Position numbers and translations under genes: made by a program. Shown one piece after another: positions 1 through 8,640 of a DNA stretch of 64,000 nucleotides. Source of the DNA: CALMEC01 sp963706315 (lineage in GTDB: Bacteria > Actinomycetota > Thermoleophilia > Miltoncostaeales > Miltoncostaeaceae); NCBI GenBank assembly GCA_963706315.1, contig CAVPMA010000013.1, forward strand, positions 186,001-250,000, given 5' to 3'. The first letter of the stretch is position 1. Each line of letters begins with the position of its first letter. The notes under the pieces are model-generated. The model worked only from the letters and a program-made list of their open reading frames with translations. It searched no databases and was not told the origin of the DNA.

Positions 1-529
1 TCGCGGTGGGGTCACCGTCGGTCACGAAGACGACGAGCGGCGCGACACCCGACTGGGTGTTGAGCTCCTTGACCTTCTTGAGGGCGTCCTCCCAGTTGGT
101 CCACTGACCGAGTTGGGACGGAGCGTCGTACTTGTCACCGGCGGCGGTGCCGTCGAAGTACGGGTTGAACGTTGTGGTGAGCGTCCCACTCGCGCCGGAC
201 GTCACCGTGGTGTAGCCGAAGACGCGCTTGGCGGAAGAGCCGAACTCGATGACCGCCAGCTGGGAGCCGGTGTCGGCCAGGCCGGACGCGAACTTCTTGG
301 CGGCGTCACGGACGGCGGCCTCCGCGCCGGCGGTGCTGTCGATCGAGCCGGACTCGTCGAGCACGAGGATGACCTTTGCGCCGCATGCGGGCTGAAGGTC
401 GGGGTTTGGCGCGGGGCTTGAGGTTGCGGCCGCCGTGCTCGCGGAGACGAGGGCCATGAGCGCGACGACAACCGCCGCAAGGAGCAACGTGATCGTATGT
501 GGGATTCGTCGAGAAGGCTGCGGGTGCAT
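1..529 (-). CDS. Secreted von Willebrand factor type A domain protein, C-terminus beyond the window
   Basis: The first 176 codons are visible; the gene runs off the left edge. It starts at an ATG with an AAGGAGAG ribosome site 9 bases upstream. Residues 12-35 form a hydrophobic stretch ending in small residues, a signal peptide. The vWA domain follows, with the MIDAS motif DESGS at residues 58-62 and the second metal-site TDG near the visible end (VVFVTDGDP). vWA domains bind metal and a protein partner. The lone Cys 49 before the domain could pair with one beyond the edge. The protein is probably exported and surface-located; its partner cannot be judged. No sortase signal or other C-terminal domain is visible. 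Confidence 0.85.
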   Translation of the reverse strand, partial: MHPQPSRRIPHTITLLLAAVVVALMALVSASTAAATSSPAPNPDLQPACGAKVILVLDESGSIDSTAGAEAAVRDAAKKFASGLADTGSQLAVIEFGSSAKRVFGYTTVTSGASGTLTTTFNPYFDGTAAGDKYDAPSQLGQWTNWEDALKKVKELNTQSGVAPLVVFVTDGDPTA

Positions 530-903
530 TTCGATTCTCTCCTTGCGGGGTCCCGTCGGCGGGCGCGGCGAAGCGCCCCCCACCTGGGGGTCCCGACCGG
601 TTGAGCTGTATCGAGCGGGTATCCCGAGCCGGAGGAGTCATTCGTCCGGTGGATGAAGATCGGGACGTTCGGTACGAGCATTGTGAAGTATCGCCCGCTG
701 AACCTTCGACCAGGATTTGGCGTTTTGGAGGCTAGTTCGGACCTGGCCGTTCGGCGTGGACGCCGGCCTGGTCACCCCCCGGCGAACCGGAGGAGTTCGA
801 CGCCGCGCCCGCGGTGTGGCGCAACGAGCCCTAGGGTGGCTGTCGGGTATCAGGACCTGCGCTGGATGCTCTCTCCGGAGAGACCAGCCCGCAGGAGGAC
901 CCC
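530..903. other. Divergent intergenic region
   Basis: This 374-base gap separates the leftward vWA gene from the rightward sigma-factor gene. Translations across it are low-complexity and lack ribosome sites, so I see no gene. It must hold both promoters, but no convincing -35/-10 pair was found. The only clear structure is the inverted repeat at 861-888, listed separately. Confidence 0.5.
861..888. promoter_or_regulatory. Inverted repeat just upstream of the sigma-factor gene
   Basis: A perfect 14-base palindrome (TCTCTCCGGAGAGA, 870-883) is nested inside GCTGG (861-865) and CCAGC (884-888). It ends 15 bases before the GTG of the sigma gene, just ahead of its AGGAGG. It could be an operator for autoregulation or an mRNA hairpin near the ribosome site. 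The function is inferred from position only. Confidence 0.4.
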
Positions 904-1512
904 GTGTCGACCCAGATCCGACCCGCCCCGAGGACCGAGTCCGCCCGTGCCGGCGCGATCGTCATGGCCGCCGCCGCGGGCGACGAGGGCGCGTGGCGCA
1001 TGCTCGTGCAGCGGTACGAGCGGCTCGTCCGCAGCGAGGTCCGCCGCGTCCAGCGCCTCTCCCGGGAGGACTACGAGGACGCGGTGGCGACCACGTGGCT
1101 CCGACTCGTGGACCGCATCTCCGAGCTCCACAACGCGGACGCCGTCGCGTCGTGGCTGCGGACCACAGCGTATCGGGAGGCGCTGCGGATCAGCCGGGCT
1201 CGCGCACGGGGGGCCGAAGTCGTGCTGTCGTCCGAATCGCCGGGGGACGAGCCGGACCTGACCCGCAACGTCATGAGCGACCAGATTCGCCAGGCGATCA
1301 CGTCGGCGATGGACGACCTCTCCCCGACGGGACGGCGCCTGCTGGCAGCCCTCCTCGAAGACCCTGAGATGAGCTACCGGGAGCTCGAGGAGGACCACGG
1401 CATCGGGATCGGCAGCATCGGGCCGATCCGCGCCCGCGTGTTCCGCCGGGTCCGCAGGAGCCTCGGCGAGATCGGCGTCACGGACTCCCGGGTTGACTCC
1501 TGGGGTGCATGA
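904..1512 (+). CDS. Sigma-70 family (ECF-like) RNA polymerase sigma factor
   Basis: A 202-residue protein. Region 2 spans about residues 25-100 (an acidic GDEGAW entry, then the -10-recognition helix with TTWLRLV and a WLRTTAYREALR segment). Region 4 follows at about 140-190, with the helix-turn-helix around SYRELEEDHGIGIGSIGPIRAR. It starts at GTG with AGGAGG 6 bases upstream. This is the usual length for an alternative sigma factor with only domains 2 and 4. No anti-sigma gene is adjacent. It is followed closely by two small genes on the same strand, probably one operon. Confidence 0.9.
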   Translation: MSTQIRPAPRTESARAGAIVMAAAAGDEGAWRMLVQRYERLVRSEVRRVQRLSREDYEDAVATTWLRLVDRISELHNADAVASWLRTTAYREALRISRARARGAEVVLSSESPGDEPDLTRNVMSDQIRQAITSAMDDLSPTGRRLLAALLEDPEMSYRELEEDHGIGIGSIGPIRARVFRRVRRSLGEIGVTDSRVDSWGA

Positions 1513-1536
1513 CACCCGCGCGGCGGACGACGTCGC

Positions 1537-2013
1537 GTGGAATGGATGGGGCGGGTGGTGAGCTGGTGGCGCCGCGAGCCGACCGGCCTGCGCCGCCCGG
1601 TGCCCGATCGGGTCCCGGAGCTGGCGGCGCTCACGCGCGCCGACAGCGCGGCGCAGCAGGCACCACTGGTCGCCGACACCGGGTGGGGCGGCGGGCGCGA
1701 GGTGGGCACCGTGCGGGTCCTGGTGTTCCACGCCGGGGGCCTCGTCATCGTGCTCGAGGTCACCGGGCACGATGACCGACTGAGGGTCCACGGCCTGGTG
1801 CGGCCGGTGCCGGCCGGAACCGCTCGGGCGCGGAGGCGACGGGGGCGCGCGCCCGCGGTGGCGTGCGACCGGGAGGGACGGTTCGACCTCGCCCCGATCG
1901 AACGGGGACCGTTGGGTCTCGCGCTCGACCTGACAGGTCCACCACCGCTGCGAATCGTGACCGATTGGGTCACGATCGATGCGACCCCGGCCCGTCGCGG
2001 AGAGGTGTCGTGA
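1537..2013 (+). CDS. Uncharacterised protein encoded after the sigma factor
   Basis: A 158-residue protein starting 24 bases after the sigma gene at a GTG. The N-terminus is Trp/Arg-rich (WMGR, SWWRRE). The middle is a beta-rich segment (VRVLVFHAGGLVIVLEV), and a C-terminal part has a D-x-GRF-like turn (CDREGRFDLAPI) followed by short strands. This resembles the carboxypeptidase-regulatory-like proteins often encoded after sigma genes of this class in actinomycetes; that match is from memory. No signal peptide or membrane helix is seen. Function unknown. Confidence 0.6.
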   Translation: MEWMGRVVSWWRREPTGLRRPVPDRVPELAALTRADSAAQQAPLVADTGWGGGREVGTVRVLVFHAGGLVIVLEVTGHDDRLRVHGLVRPVPAGTARARRRRGRAPAVACDREGRFDLAPIERGPLGLALDLTGPPPLRIVTDWVTIDATPARRGEVS

Positions 2014-2110
2014 TTCGACACCAAGGGTCCCTGCCCGGCCCGGCGCCTCGCTGCGAACGTAATGCTCGCCGACCGCACCAACCGAACGATTCGGGATCAG
2101 GAGAGTCACC

Positions 2111-2323
2111 ATGCGCACCGAACTTGACACGCCCTCCCCGAAGTGGCCGGGCGACAACCCGGGCGACGACGGGTTCACCCAACTCGAGTTCCCTCCGAGC
2201 TACAGCGACTTCGTGAACGCACGCCGCCGTTTCCTCGACCTCATCTCGCTGGACGCGTCCGTGAACGGTGCAGCGCCCGGGACGCCCGCACAAGGCACCC
2301 CGGTCTCGAGGTTCACCGCCTGA
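2111..2323 (+). CDS. Small hydrophilic protein of the sigma-factor operon
   Basis: A 70-residue, acidic N-terminal protein with no Cys and no hydrophobic segment. It has a good ribosome site (AGGAG, 7 bases before ATG) 97 bases after the preceding gene. The middle contains FPPSYSDFVNARRRFLDLI, a likely amphipathic helix; the tail is Pro/Thr-rich. It could be a small regulator or a processed peptide, but nothing in the sequence identifies it. The ribosome site and operon position are the grounds for calling it real. Confidence 0.55.
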   Translation: MRTELDTPSPKWPGDNPGDDGFTQLEFPPSYSDFVNARRRFLDLISLDASVNGAAPGTPAQGTPVSRFTA

Positions 2324-2486
2324 GCGATCTGGGGCACAAGACGCCCACGAGGGCAGGGATCGGTGATCCCCAGTCGCCGATCCCCGCCCGGGCGAAAACC
2401 CCGCCGGGCGCGTTGCGCCAAACGCCCGGCTCATGCAGGCAGCCACGACCGGGTGCCGAATAGTGGTGTGAGGAAGGGAGCCTGCT

Positions 2487-2915
2487 GTGGCGGAAGTGGT
2501 TCAGATCCAGGGCGCGAACTCGACGGCGAAGATCCGAAACGTCGTCGCCGTCGCGATCCTGTCGTTCATCACCCTCGGCATCTACGTGATCTTCTGGTGG
2601 TACTACATCAACCGGGAGATGGCCGACTATGGTCGCGCCCTGGGCACCGCGGAACTCGGCGACAACCCGGCCAAGTCGACGCTCGCGCTGTTCCCCGGCG
2701 CCCTGATCATCGTGCCGGCGATCTGGACGACGGTCACCACCTTCAAGCGCGTTCAGGCCGCGCAACGCCTCTCTGGGCAGGCTCCCCAGCTGAACGGTTG
2801 GCTCGGCCTGGTGATCTACGTCGTCATCTCGCCCGTCCTGTTCGCCTACATGCAGAGCGGGCTCAACGGCGTGTGGCATGCCCAGGCGGCTGGACCGCCG
2901 ACCGCGGCGGCATAG
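2487..2915 (+). CDS. DUF4234-family membrane protein
   Basis: A 142-residue protein with three hydrophobic stretches (about residues 17-40, 65-85 and 103-123). The first contains the typical TLGIYVIFWWYYINREM. The N-terminus lacks a cleavable signal. GTG start with GGAAGGGAG upstream. DUF4234 proteins are small integral membrane proteins of unknown function. It stands alone between the sigma operon and a holin-like gene. Confidence 0.75.
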   Translation: MAEVVQIQGANSTAKIRNVVAVAILSFITLGIYVIFWWYYINREMADYGRALGTAELGDNPAKSTLALFPGALIIVPAIWTTVTTFKRVQAAQRLSGQAPQLNGWLGLVIYVVISPVLFAYMQSGLNGVWHAQAAGPPTAAA

Positions 2916-3004
2916 GATCTCCCGAATCCCATTCCCGGAATCAACGCTCGGGGCGTTCCGGAGCAACGTCCCTCGCACTGTTCACCGGGCCTGAAGGAGC
3001 TCGA

Positions 3005-3382
3005 ATGCTCATCGCGCTGCTTGTTCGTCTGGCGATCACCGCCGCGGCGTTCGCGGTGGCGGAGGCACTGCTGCCCGGGATGGAGGTGTCCGGGGGCTTC
3101 TGGACCTACCTGTGGGTCGCGCTGATCTTCGGCGTCGTCAACGCGATCATCGGGACGATCGTGCACATCCTGGCGCTGCCGCTGACGATTCTCACGTTCG
3201 GGCTGTTCGCGATCCTCGTGAACGCGCTGATGCTCGAGATCACGGACGCCCTCACGTCGAAGCTCACCATCGACGATTTCTTCTGGACCACGATCTGGGC
3301 GACGATCATCATCTCCGTCGTGTCGATGGTGCTCGAGGCCGTCGTCGTGAGGGTCGCCGACCGGCCGCGTCGCACGGCCTGA
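3005..3382 (+). CDS. Phage-holin-family (Phage_holin_4_2-like) membrane protein
   Basis: A 125-residue protein with four hydrophobic helices and the typical motif order: VVNAIIGTIVHILALPLT, then TFGLFAILVNALML, and a last helix before a basic tail. ATG start preceded by GAAGGAG. Chromosomal members of this family are common in actinobacteria and are not usually phage lysis proteins; no other phage gene is nearby. Role unknown. Confidence 0.75.
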   Translation: MLIALLVRLAITAAAFAVAEALLPGMEVSGGFWTYLWVALIFGVVNAIIGTIVHILALPLTILTFGLFAILVNALMLEITDALTSKLTIDDFFWTTIWATIIISVVSMVLEAVVVRVADRPRRTA

Positions 3383-3518
3383 GGTCCGGCGAGGAACGTC
3401 ATCGGAACGGCGGCGAACGCGGTCCAGAAGGTCGAGCGAAGCTGGTGCGGCCGCGCGACGTGGCCCCTCCGTCCGGTCGGCGGTCTACGTTTTCGGCGTG
3501 TGGCCTTTGGAGCTGATC

Positions 3519-3662
3519 GTGGCGCGCGCATCCCGGGAGCGTCGGTTCGACGCGGATCGGGCCGAGGAGTTGGAACAGGCGCGGATCGACGCGCGGTTCG
3601 ACGATCTCGCCGCCCGCCTCGACCGGAGCGGGCACACGCTCCCTCGCCTCCCCGAACGGTGA
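3519..3662 (+). CDS. Small charged protein
   Basis: A 47-residue open frame beginning at a GTG with TTGGAG 6 bases upstream. The product is highly charged and helical (ERRFDADRAEELEQARIDAR), with no Cys or membrane segment. An earlier GTG at 3498 would add 7 residues. Overlapping frames give Arg/Pro-rich sequences of lower quality. No family recognised; kept because of its ribosome site and non-random composition. Confidence 0.4.
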   Translation: MARASRERRFDADRAEELEQARIDARFDDLAARLDRSGHTLPRLPER

Positions 3663-3768
3663 CCCGGACGCAGCTCAGAGCCGCTCGTCGCAGCAATGCG
3701 CCGGCACGCTCACGACGCGCAGGAGATCGCCGCGCCCGGTGGCAGGATGGACCGGGACAACAGCACAA

Positions 3769-4131
3769 GTGGCTCGCAGCGTGACCCACGTGATCGTCAA
3801 GGCGTTGATTTCAGGCGTCGTGATCGCCTTGGCGAGTGAGGCCGCCCGCCGCTCGAGCTTCATTGGCGCGCTCATCGTCTCGTTGCCGCTCATCTCGATT
3901 CTCAGCGTCGCATGGCTCTACTGGGACACCGGCAACGCGGCGAAGGTTCAGGATCTGTCGTGGTCCATCCTCTGGCTGGTCGTTCCGTCGCTGGCGTTCT
4001 TCGTCGCGCTTCCCCTGCTGATCCGACTGGACATCGGCGTGCCGCTGGCGATCGTCGCCGCGTGCGCGGTCACCGCGGTCGTGTATGCGGCCTATGTGCT
4101 CGGCGCCCGCCGGCTCGGCTTCGATATCTGA
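3769..4131 (+). CDS. DUF3147 family membrane protein
   Basis: About 120 residues with three to four hydrophobic helices. The family pattern is visible: VVIALASEAARRSSFIGALI, then SVAWLYWDTGNAAKV, then WLVVPSLAFFVALPLLI and a last helix. Start is unsure: GTG codons at 3769 and 3781 are in frame, and an upstream ATG at 3739 would add a non-hydrophobic N-terminus. Function of the family is unknown. The following 298 bases (4132-4429) hold no recognisable gene. Confidence 0.75.
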   Translation: MARSVTHVIVKALISGVVIALASEAARRSSFIGALIVSLPLISILSVAWLYWDTGNAAKVQDLSWSILWLVVPSLAFFVALPLLIRLDIGVPLAIVAACAVTAVVYAAYVLGARRLGFDI

Positions 4132-4429
4132 AGTCGAGAAGGTCGCCGAGGTCGCCGAGCCAGAGGGTCGCCCCGTTCCGCAGCTCACAACCACCAGGCG
4201 GCCGCGGCGAACCGTATGACCCGCGACCGTGCGCGAGAATCCTGCGGATGAGCGAGGAGTCGACGCCCCTTCTCCCTCGTCGCGGGCGTTGCCCGGACCC
4301 CTCGTTCAATGACGGGATGCGTGCCTCTGTCGCAGGGGGCACACGCCGGGTGTCGCCCCGGCGAGGGAGCCGCGCTTTCACGCGGGGCACGATCGGTGGA
4401 CACCCCACCACCCCGATGAAGGACCCACC

Positions 4430-5119
4430 ATGAACGCCTCACCATTTCGCTCAGCGCTCCCCGCCGCCCTCCTCCTCGCGCTCACGACCGCCCTCGCGCC
4501 GCGCGCGTCCGCAGCGACGTGGACACCGGTTGCCGCCCCGAACCTCCATGTGACGAGCGGTGCCGTGACGACCCTCGCATCCGGCCTCCTGCAGACGCGT
4601 AGCCCGGAGATGCGGGCGGTGGAGCGCGACAACGGCCGGCACGCGCGGTGGGCCCGTCTGCGGTTCCGGTACGTCCAGCCAAGCGTCGGCACGTCGACGC
4701 TCGGGTCCGGCGCGGTCCGGCGGCAGCTGGGCCTGAAGCTCCAAGCGGCCGACCCGTGCAACCTGCTCTACGTGATGTGGTGGGAGCACCCCGCACACCA
4801 GATCGCGATCTCGGTGAAGCGCAACCCGGGGCAGGACACCTCAGCCGAGTGCGGCAATCGCGGCTACACCGACGTCGCGAAGATCCCGCTCCCGGTGGCT
4901 CCGTCCGTCCGCGACCATCGCACCCACGTCCTCGAGGCCCGCAGTCACCGCGAGGCGGATGGCACGCTGGCCCTGACCGTGCTCGCCGATGGCGTCCGGG
5001 TGTACCGCGACCACCTGGGCGCCGATCTCACCGCCGGGCTCGGCGGCCCGATCGGCGTTCGCTCGGACAACGGCACCTACCGATTCAGGATCTTCGCAGG
5101 CAACCGCCTCCCGCGGTGA
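4430..5119 (+). CDS. Secreted protein of unknown function
   Basis: A 229-residue protein with a clear signal peptide: short polar start, hydrophobic core at about residues 9-22, Ala-rich cleavage region near residue 28. The mature part looks like a beta-sandwich: alternating polar/hydrophobic strands, many Trp/Tyr and two Cys (near residues 104 and 137) that could form a disulphide. The fold resembles carbohydrate-binding-type modules, but no active-site motif is visible. Ends 12 bases from the convergent SnoaL-like gene. Confidence 0.6.
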   Translation: MNASPFRSALPAALLLALTTALAPRASAATWTPVAAPNLHVTSGAVTTLASGLLQTRSPEMRAVERDNGRHARWARLRFRYVQPSVGTSTLGSGAVRRQLGLKLQAADPCNLLYVMWWEHPAHQIAISVKRNPGQDTSAECGNRGYTDVAKIPLPVAPSVRDHRTHVLEARSHREADGTLALTVLADGVRVYRDHLGADLTAGLGGPIGVRSDNGTYRFRIFAGNRLPR

Positions 5120-5131
5120 CCGGTGGATTGG

Positions 5132-5551
5132 CTACGCGGGAGCACCCGCCGGCACAACGCCGAGTTGCTGCATCATCGACATCACATCGACGACGCCCCA
5201 GTGCTCGTGCGCGAGACCGTCGTCGCCGAAGCGCACGATGTCGATGCACTGCACGTCGATGCTCTTTCCGGTTGCCGGCATGCCCATGAACTCACCCTTG
5301 TGGGTGCCGGTGCACCTCACCCGACCGACGACCTTGTCCCCGCTCGCCAAGACGTCTTCCGCGTCCATGCGCAGATTGGGGAACGCTGCGATGTACATCC
5401 GGAAGAACTCCTTGACCCCGTCTTTCGTTGGCGCAATGCCAGGCGTCTCCTCGTGCTCGACGAGATCGTCGGCCAGCAGCTCACCGAACCCGTCGACATC
5501 GCCGGCGTTGATCAGGTCGTAGGCACGTCGCAACGTGGCTGCGTGATCCAT
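5132..5551 (-). CDS. SnoaL-like polyketide-cyclase-fold protein
   Basis: A 139-residue protein. The start is the ATG reading MDHAATLRRAYDL, chosen because GGAGGAG lies 6 bases upstream; an upstream extension is possible but lacks a site. It has the SnoaL/NTF2 pattern: N-terminal helix with AYDLINAGDVDGFGELLADD, then DDLVEHE, a helix with FFRMYIAAFPNLRM, and beta strands ending in FGDDGLAHEHWGVVD. The family includes cyclases, isomerases and many uncharacterised small-molecule binding proteins; the substrate is unknown. Confidence 0.85.
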   Translation of the reverse strand: MDHAATLRRAYDLINAGDVDGFGELLADDLVEHEETPGIAPTKDGVKEFFRMYIAAFPNLRMDAEDVLASGDKVVGRVRCTGTHKGEFMGMPATGKSIDVQCIDIVRFGDDGLAHEHWGVVDVMSMMQQLGVVPAGAPA

Positions 5552-5736
5552 CTGCGCTCCTCCTCCAGGTCGATTGAGAGGCGTCGCTAACGTTCCACGG
5601 CCGACACTGGCCGTCAAGTGTCGCCGTCGCCTCCGAAGGTCAGCGGCAGACGCCTCACGATCGCAGTGGGGTCAAGAGGCTGATGCGCCATCGCGCCCCG
5701 AGGCGACGGCGCCACCACGAAACGACGCTGACGTAC

Positions 5737-6024
5737 CTAGGGCTTGGTGATGTGGTACACGGGGAATTCGTGGATGTCGGGTGGCTTCGGCATGCCGCGA
5801 TCACCGAGCTCGCCGATCGTGGCGCGAAGCCTGCCGCCCGCAAAGCGGTCGAAGGCTTCCCGCGACTCCCAGAAGTCCAACACTCCCCAGCCCCCTTCGA
5901 TCGGTCCGGCGGAGTGGAAGATCAGACCCTCCGGTGGATCGTCGTCAATCCCTATGTGGGAGTGGATCGCGTCGTACTGCTCCTGGGTGCCACCTTTCGA
6001 ACTTCAGCCGGTGCCGACTGCCAT
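5737..6024 (-). pseudogene. Broken monooxygenase-like (ABM-fold) protein gene
   Basis: Translating from the ATG at 6024 gives MAVGTG, then an in-frame TGA at codon 7. Reading on gives a good domain: GGTQEQYDAIHSH, LIFHSAGPIEGGWGVLDFWE, SREAFDRFAGGRL, ending HITKP. This matches small dimeric alpha/beta-barrel proteins of the monooxygenase type, which usually begin MAVGT-LKFEGGTQEQYD. Here LKFE is present but one base out of frame: a lost base before it and a gained base after it create the stop and then restore the frame. No good internal start lies between the stop and the domain. A sequencing error is the alternative. Confidence 0.7.
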
Positions 6025-6238
6025 CGCTCGGTCCCCCTTCGGTTGGTCACCCGAGCCTGCTCCCGCGTCGTGAGCGAGTTCCACGAGACGGTCGCGGTCG
6101 ACACCAGCGCCGCTGGGCGGAAACCGGACTGGGGTTTTCGCACCGACTCCCTGAGGGCGCACACCGATGCCCCGAGCCGCGGCCGGGGTCGAGGATTGTG
6201 AGAGTAGGCAGCGCGCGCCCCACAGGAGGACGTTGAAG

Positions 6239-7060
6239 GTGGCAATCGCGATCTCGGTTCTGGTTGTGCTTGTGGTGGCTCTCGCGATCGCGTCGATCCG
6301 GATCTTCAAGCAGTACGAGCGCGGGGTGATCTTCCGCCTCGGGCGTCTGAGGGATGGCCCCCGCGGGCCCGGCCTTGTGCTGGTGATCCCGTTCATCGAC
6401 CGCGTGCGCCGGGTGTCGTTGCGGATCGTGACCATGCCGATCCCCTCCCAGGAGATCATCACGCGCGACAACGTGAGCGTGGACATCTCGGCCGTCGCGT
6501 ACTACCGCATCATCGATCCGGTGCGCTCGGTGATCGCGATCGAGGACGTCGCGGCCGCGATCCACGAGATCGCCCAGACCACGCTCCGCGCCGTCGTGGG
6601 TCAGCACATGCTCGACGAGACTCTCTCCGAGACGGAGCGCATCAACCGCAGCACCCGCGAGATCCTCGACGTGCAGACCGAGGAGTGGGGCGTCCTGGTG
6701 ACCCTCGTCGAGGTCAAGGACATCCACCTGCCCGAGCAGATGAAGCGCGCGATGGCGCGCCAGGCCGAGGCCGAGCGCGAGAAGCGGGCCAAGATCATCG
6801 CGGCCGAGGGGGAGGCCCTCGCGGCGGGCGAGCTCGGGCGGGCCTCGGACGTGATGCTGGCCCATCCGCTGGCGCTGCAGCTGCGCAACCTTCAGACGCT
6901 GGTCGAGATCTCGGTGGACAAGAACTCGACGGTTATCTTCCCGGCGCCCCTGATGAGCGCGATCCAGGACATGGCGGCCTTCCTCGCTCGCGAACGGAGC
7001 GCCGTGATGGAGCAGCGGGCCGACTCCGAGCCACCGGCCGCAAGCGCCCTGAGCCGCTGA
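6239..7060 (+). CDS. Slipin (SPFH/band 7, stomatin-like) membrane protein
   Basis: A 273-residue protein. The GTG at 6239 is chosen because AGGAGGA ends 8 bases upstream. An N-terminal membrane helix (residues 2-20) is followed by the slipin signature: FKQYERGVIFRLGRL, GPGLVLVIPFID, then ITRDNVSVDISAVAYYRI. The charged helix ARQAEAEREKRAKIIAAEGE precedes a hydrophobic C-terminal region. Slipins form large membrane-bound oligomers that organise membrane domains. The usual partner, an NfeD-type gene, is not adjacent. Confidence 0.9.
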   Translation: MAIAISVLVVLVVALAIASIRIFKQYERGVIFRLGRLRDGPRGPGLVLVIPFIDRVRRVSLRIVTMPIPSQEIITRDNVSVDISAVAYYRIIDPVRSVIAIEDVAAAIHEIAQTTLRAVVGQHMLDETLSETERINRSTREILDVQTEEWGVLVTLVEVKDIHLPEQMKRAMARQAEAEREKRAKIIAAEGEALAAGELGRASDVMLAHPLALQLRNLQTLVEISVDKNSTVIFPAPLMSAIQDMAAFLARERSAVMEQRADSEPPAASALSR

Positions 7061-7100
7061 GGGCCTGCGAGGCGCCGGAGGGAGGGCTGGAGCGTCCGCC

Positions 7101-7547
7101 TCAGGCAGGTTGGGCGGCGCCGAGTCGGAACGGGCCGTCCGCGCCGAAGCCGTGCACCGACTCGACGTCGACGATCACCGCGACGCCCTTGCGGTCGGGA
7201 TCCTGCTGGCGCTCCCCGTCGATCATCCCGGCATAGACGACGTCGTTGGCCCCCGGGTCGAGGTGGGCTTGGCCGCGGATCGACAGGAACACCGGACCGG
7301 GCCCACCGGGCCCGTAGTAGACGAGCGTGACCTTGGGCCGTGTGGCGATCGCACGTGCGAAGCCATCGTCCTGCCGGCGCGCCCAGATCGCGAGCTGGCG
7401 CGGGCCATGCACCTGCGTGCTGCCACGGAAGGAGACCGCGGGATAGCCCTCGTCGTCGACATAGCCGACCGCGAGCGCATGGCCGCGCTGGGCGGCGGCG
7501 TCGATGGCGCTTGCGATGTCTCCGGTGAGGTCAAGGTCGTCGGACAC
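7101..7547 (-). CDS. Pyridoxamine 5'-phosphate oxidase-fold protein (FMN/F420-binding family)
   Basis: A 148-residue protein starting at GTG with AAGGAG 7 bases upstream. It has the split-barrel pattern: helix AIDAAAQRGHALAVGYVDD, then GYPAVSFRGS, then LAIWARR, RPKVTLVYYGPG and FLSIRGQAHLD. The family includes flavin or F420-dependent oxidoreductases and haem-degrading proteins; the cofactor cannot be told from sequence. It is convergent with the slipin gene, 40 bases apart. Confidence 0.8.
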   Translation of the reverse strand: MSDDLDLTGDIASAIDAAAQRGHALAVGYVDDEGYPAVSFRGSTQVHGPRQLAIWARRQDDGFARAIATRPKVTLVYYGPGGPGPVFLSIRGQAHLDPGANDVVYAGMIDGERQQDPDRKGVAVIVDVESVHGFGADGPFRLGAAQPA

Positions 7548-7668
7548 TTCGACTCTCCTTCGAGAGGTTGCAGGGCGTGATCGCGGGCCGTCGCCCACGA
7601 TAGGCATCAGCCCATACTTCGTGCCCGGCTCCACGGCGCCATATGGGGGCCATCGACGACCCACTACG

Positions 7669-8586
7669 ATGGCGTTCGTGTCAGCCGTCGAGACGGTGGA
7701 GTTCGGGTCACAGGGCGCGGTCCTGCGCGGACGTCTCTACGATCGGGCTGCGAGCCGCCCACGCGCCTGCGTGGTGATGGCCCATGGGACCTCCGCGACG
7801 ATCGGCATGGTGACCGATCGATATGCGGAGGCGTTCCACGAGGCCGGCCTGGCCGTGCTGCTGTACGACCACCACGGGTTCGGCGCGAGCGGCGGTGAGC
7901 CCCGGTTCGAGATCAACCCGTGGATCCAGGCGAGGGGGTACCGCGACGCGCTCACCTACCTGTCCGGCCGCCCCGGCATCGATTCTTCCCGGATCGCGCT
8001 GTGGGGGGACAGCTACAGCGCGGCGCACGTGATGATCGTCGGGGCCATCGACCCGCGGCCGGCCGCGATCGTGGCCCAAATCCCGGCCTGTGGTCCTGAG
8101 CCGCCGCCGTCCGATCCAACCGGTGAGCTGTTCGCGGCCCTGGCCGCGACGCTCGAGAGCGGCGACGTGCGGGGGACACCGGACACCACCACCGGCCCGC
8201 TGCCGGTCGTGTCGGCCGACCAGCTCGGCGCTCCGTCGCTGCTGACGCCGGTCTCGGCGTTCCGGTGGTTCATCGAGTACGGCGGGCGCCACGGCAGCGG
8301 CTGGGAGAACCGCGCCACGCGCGCCCTCCCCGCCACGCCCGCGCCCTACCACGCCGGCCTCGCCACTCCGTACCTGCGCACGCCGCTGCTGGCCCTCATC
8401 GCGCCTGAAGACGAGATGCCCGGCGCGAACCCGGCGGTCGCCCGCGCCGCGATCGAAGCCGCCCCGGCCGCAAAGGAGATCCTTGAAATCGAGGGCGGGC
8501 ATTTCGGTCTTCTCTGGCATCCCGGCGCGCTCTTCGACTTCGCCGTCAAGGCGCAGCTTGATTTCCTCGTGCGCATGTTCGCGTAG
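7669..8586 (+). CDS. Alpha/beta hydrolase
   Basis: A 305-residue protein of the alpha/beta hydrolase fold. The oxyanion-loop motif is VVMAHGTSATIG. The nucleophile elbow is GDSYSA, in LWGDSYSAAHVMIVGA. The acid is probably the Asp of ALIAPEDEM, and the His is in EGGHFGLL near the C-terminus. The lid region between residues 150 and 230 is Pro-rich. Substrate unknown; it resembles the X-Pro-dipeptidyl-peptidase-like or dienelactone-type esterases. No signal peptide. The ATG is chosen because the domain begins about 10 residues later. Confidence 0.85.
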   Translation: MAFVSAVETVEFGSQGAVLRGRLYDRAASRPRACVVMAHGTSATIGMVTDRYAEAFHEAGLAVLLYDHHGFGASGGEPRFEINPWIQARGYRDALTYLSGRPGIDSSRIALWGDSYSAAHVMIVGAIDPRPAAIVAQIPACGPEPPPSDPTGELFAALAATLESGDVRGTPDTTTGPLPVVSADQLGAPSLLTPVSAFRWFIEYGGRHGSGWENRATRALPATPAPYHAGLATPYLRTPLLALIAPEDEMPGANPAVARAAIEAAPAAKEILEIEGGHFGLLWHPGALFDFAVKAQLDFLVRMFA

Positions 8587-8619
8587 CGCCCTGGACGGAG
8601 TGCTTTACCGGTCAGACGT

Positions 8620-8640
8620 CGCGGCCCGGCTTGGGCCGCG
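8620..8640 (+). terminator. GC-rich hairpin after the hydrolase gene
   Basis: A perfect 8-base stem (CGCGGCCC/GGGCCGCG) with a 5-base loop, 33 bases after the hydrolase stop codon. No U-tract follows, as is common in high-GC actinomycete terminators. Placement between two same-strand genes supports termination. Confidence 0.45.

Noticed and set aside
3005..3382. Holin-like gene as part of a lysis cassette
   Set aside because: No endolysin or phage gene nearby; such chromosomal family members are common.
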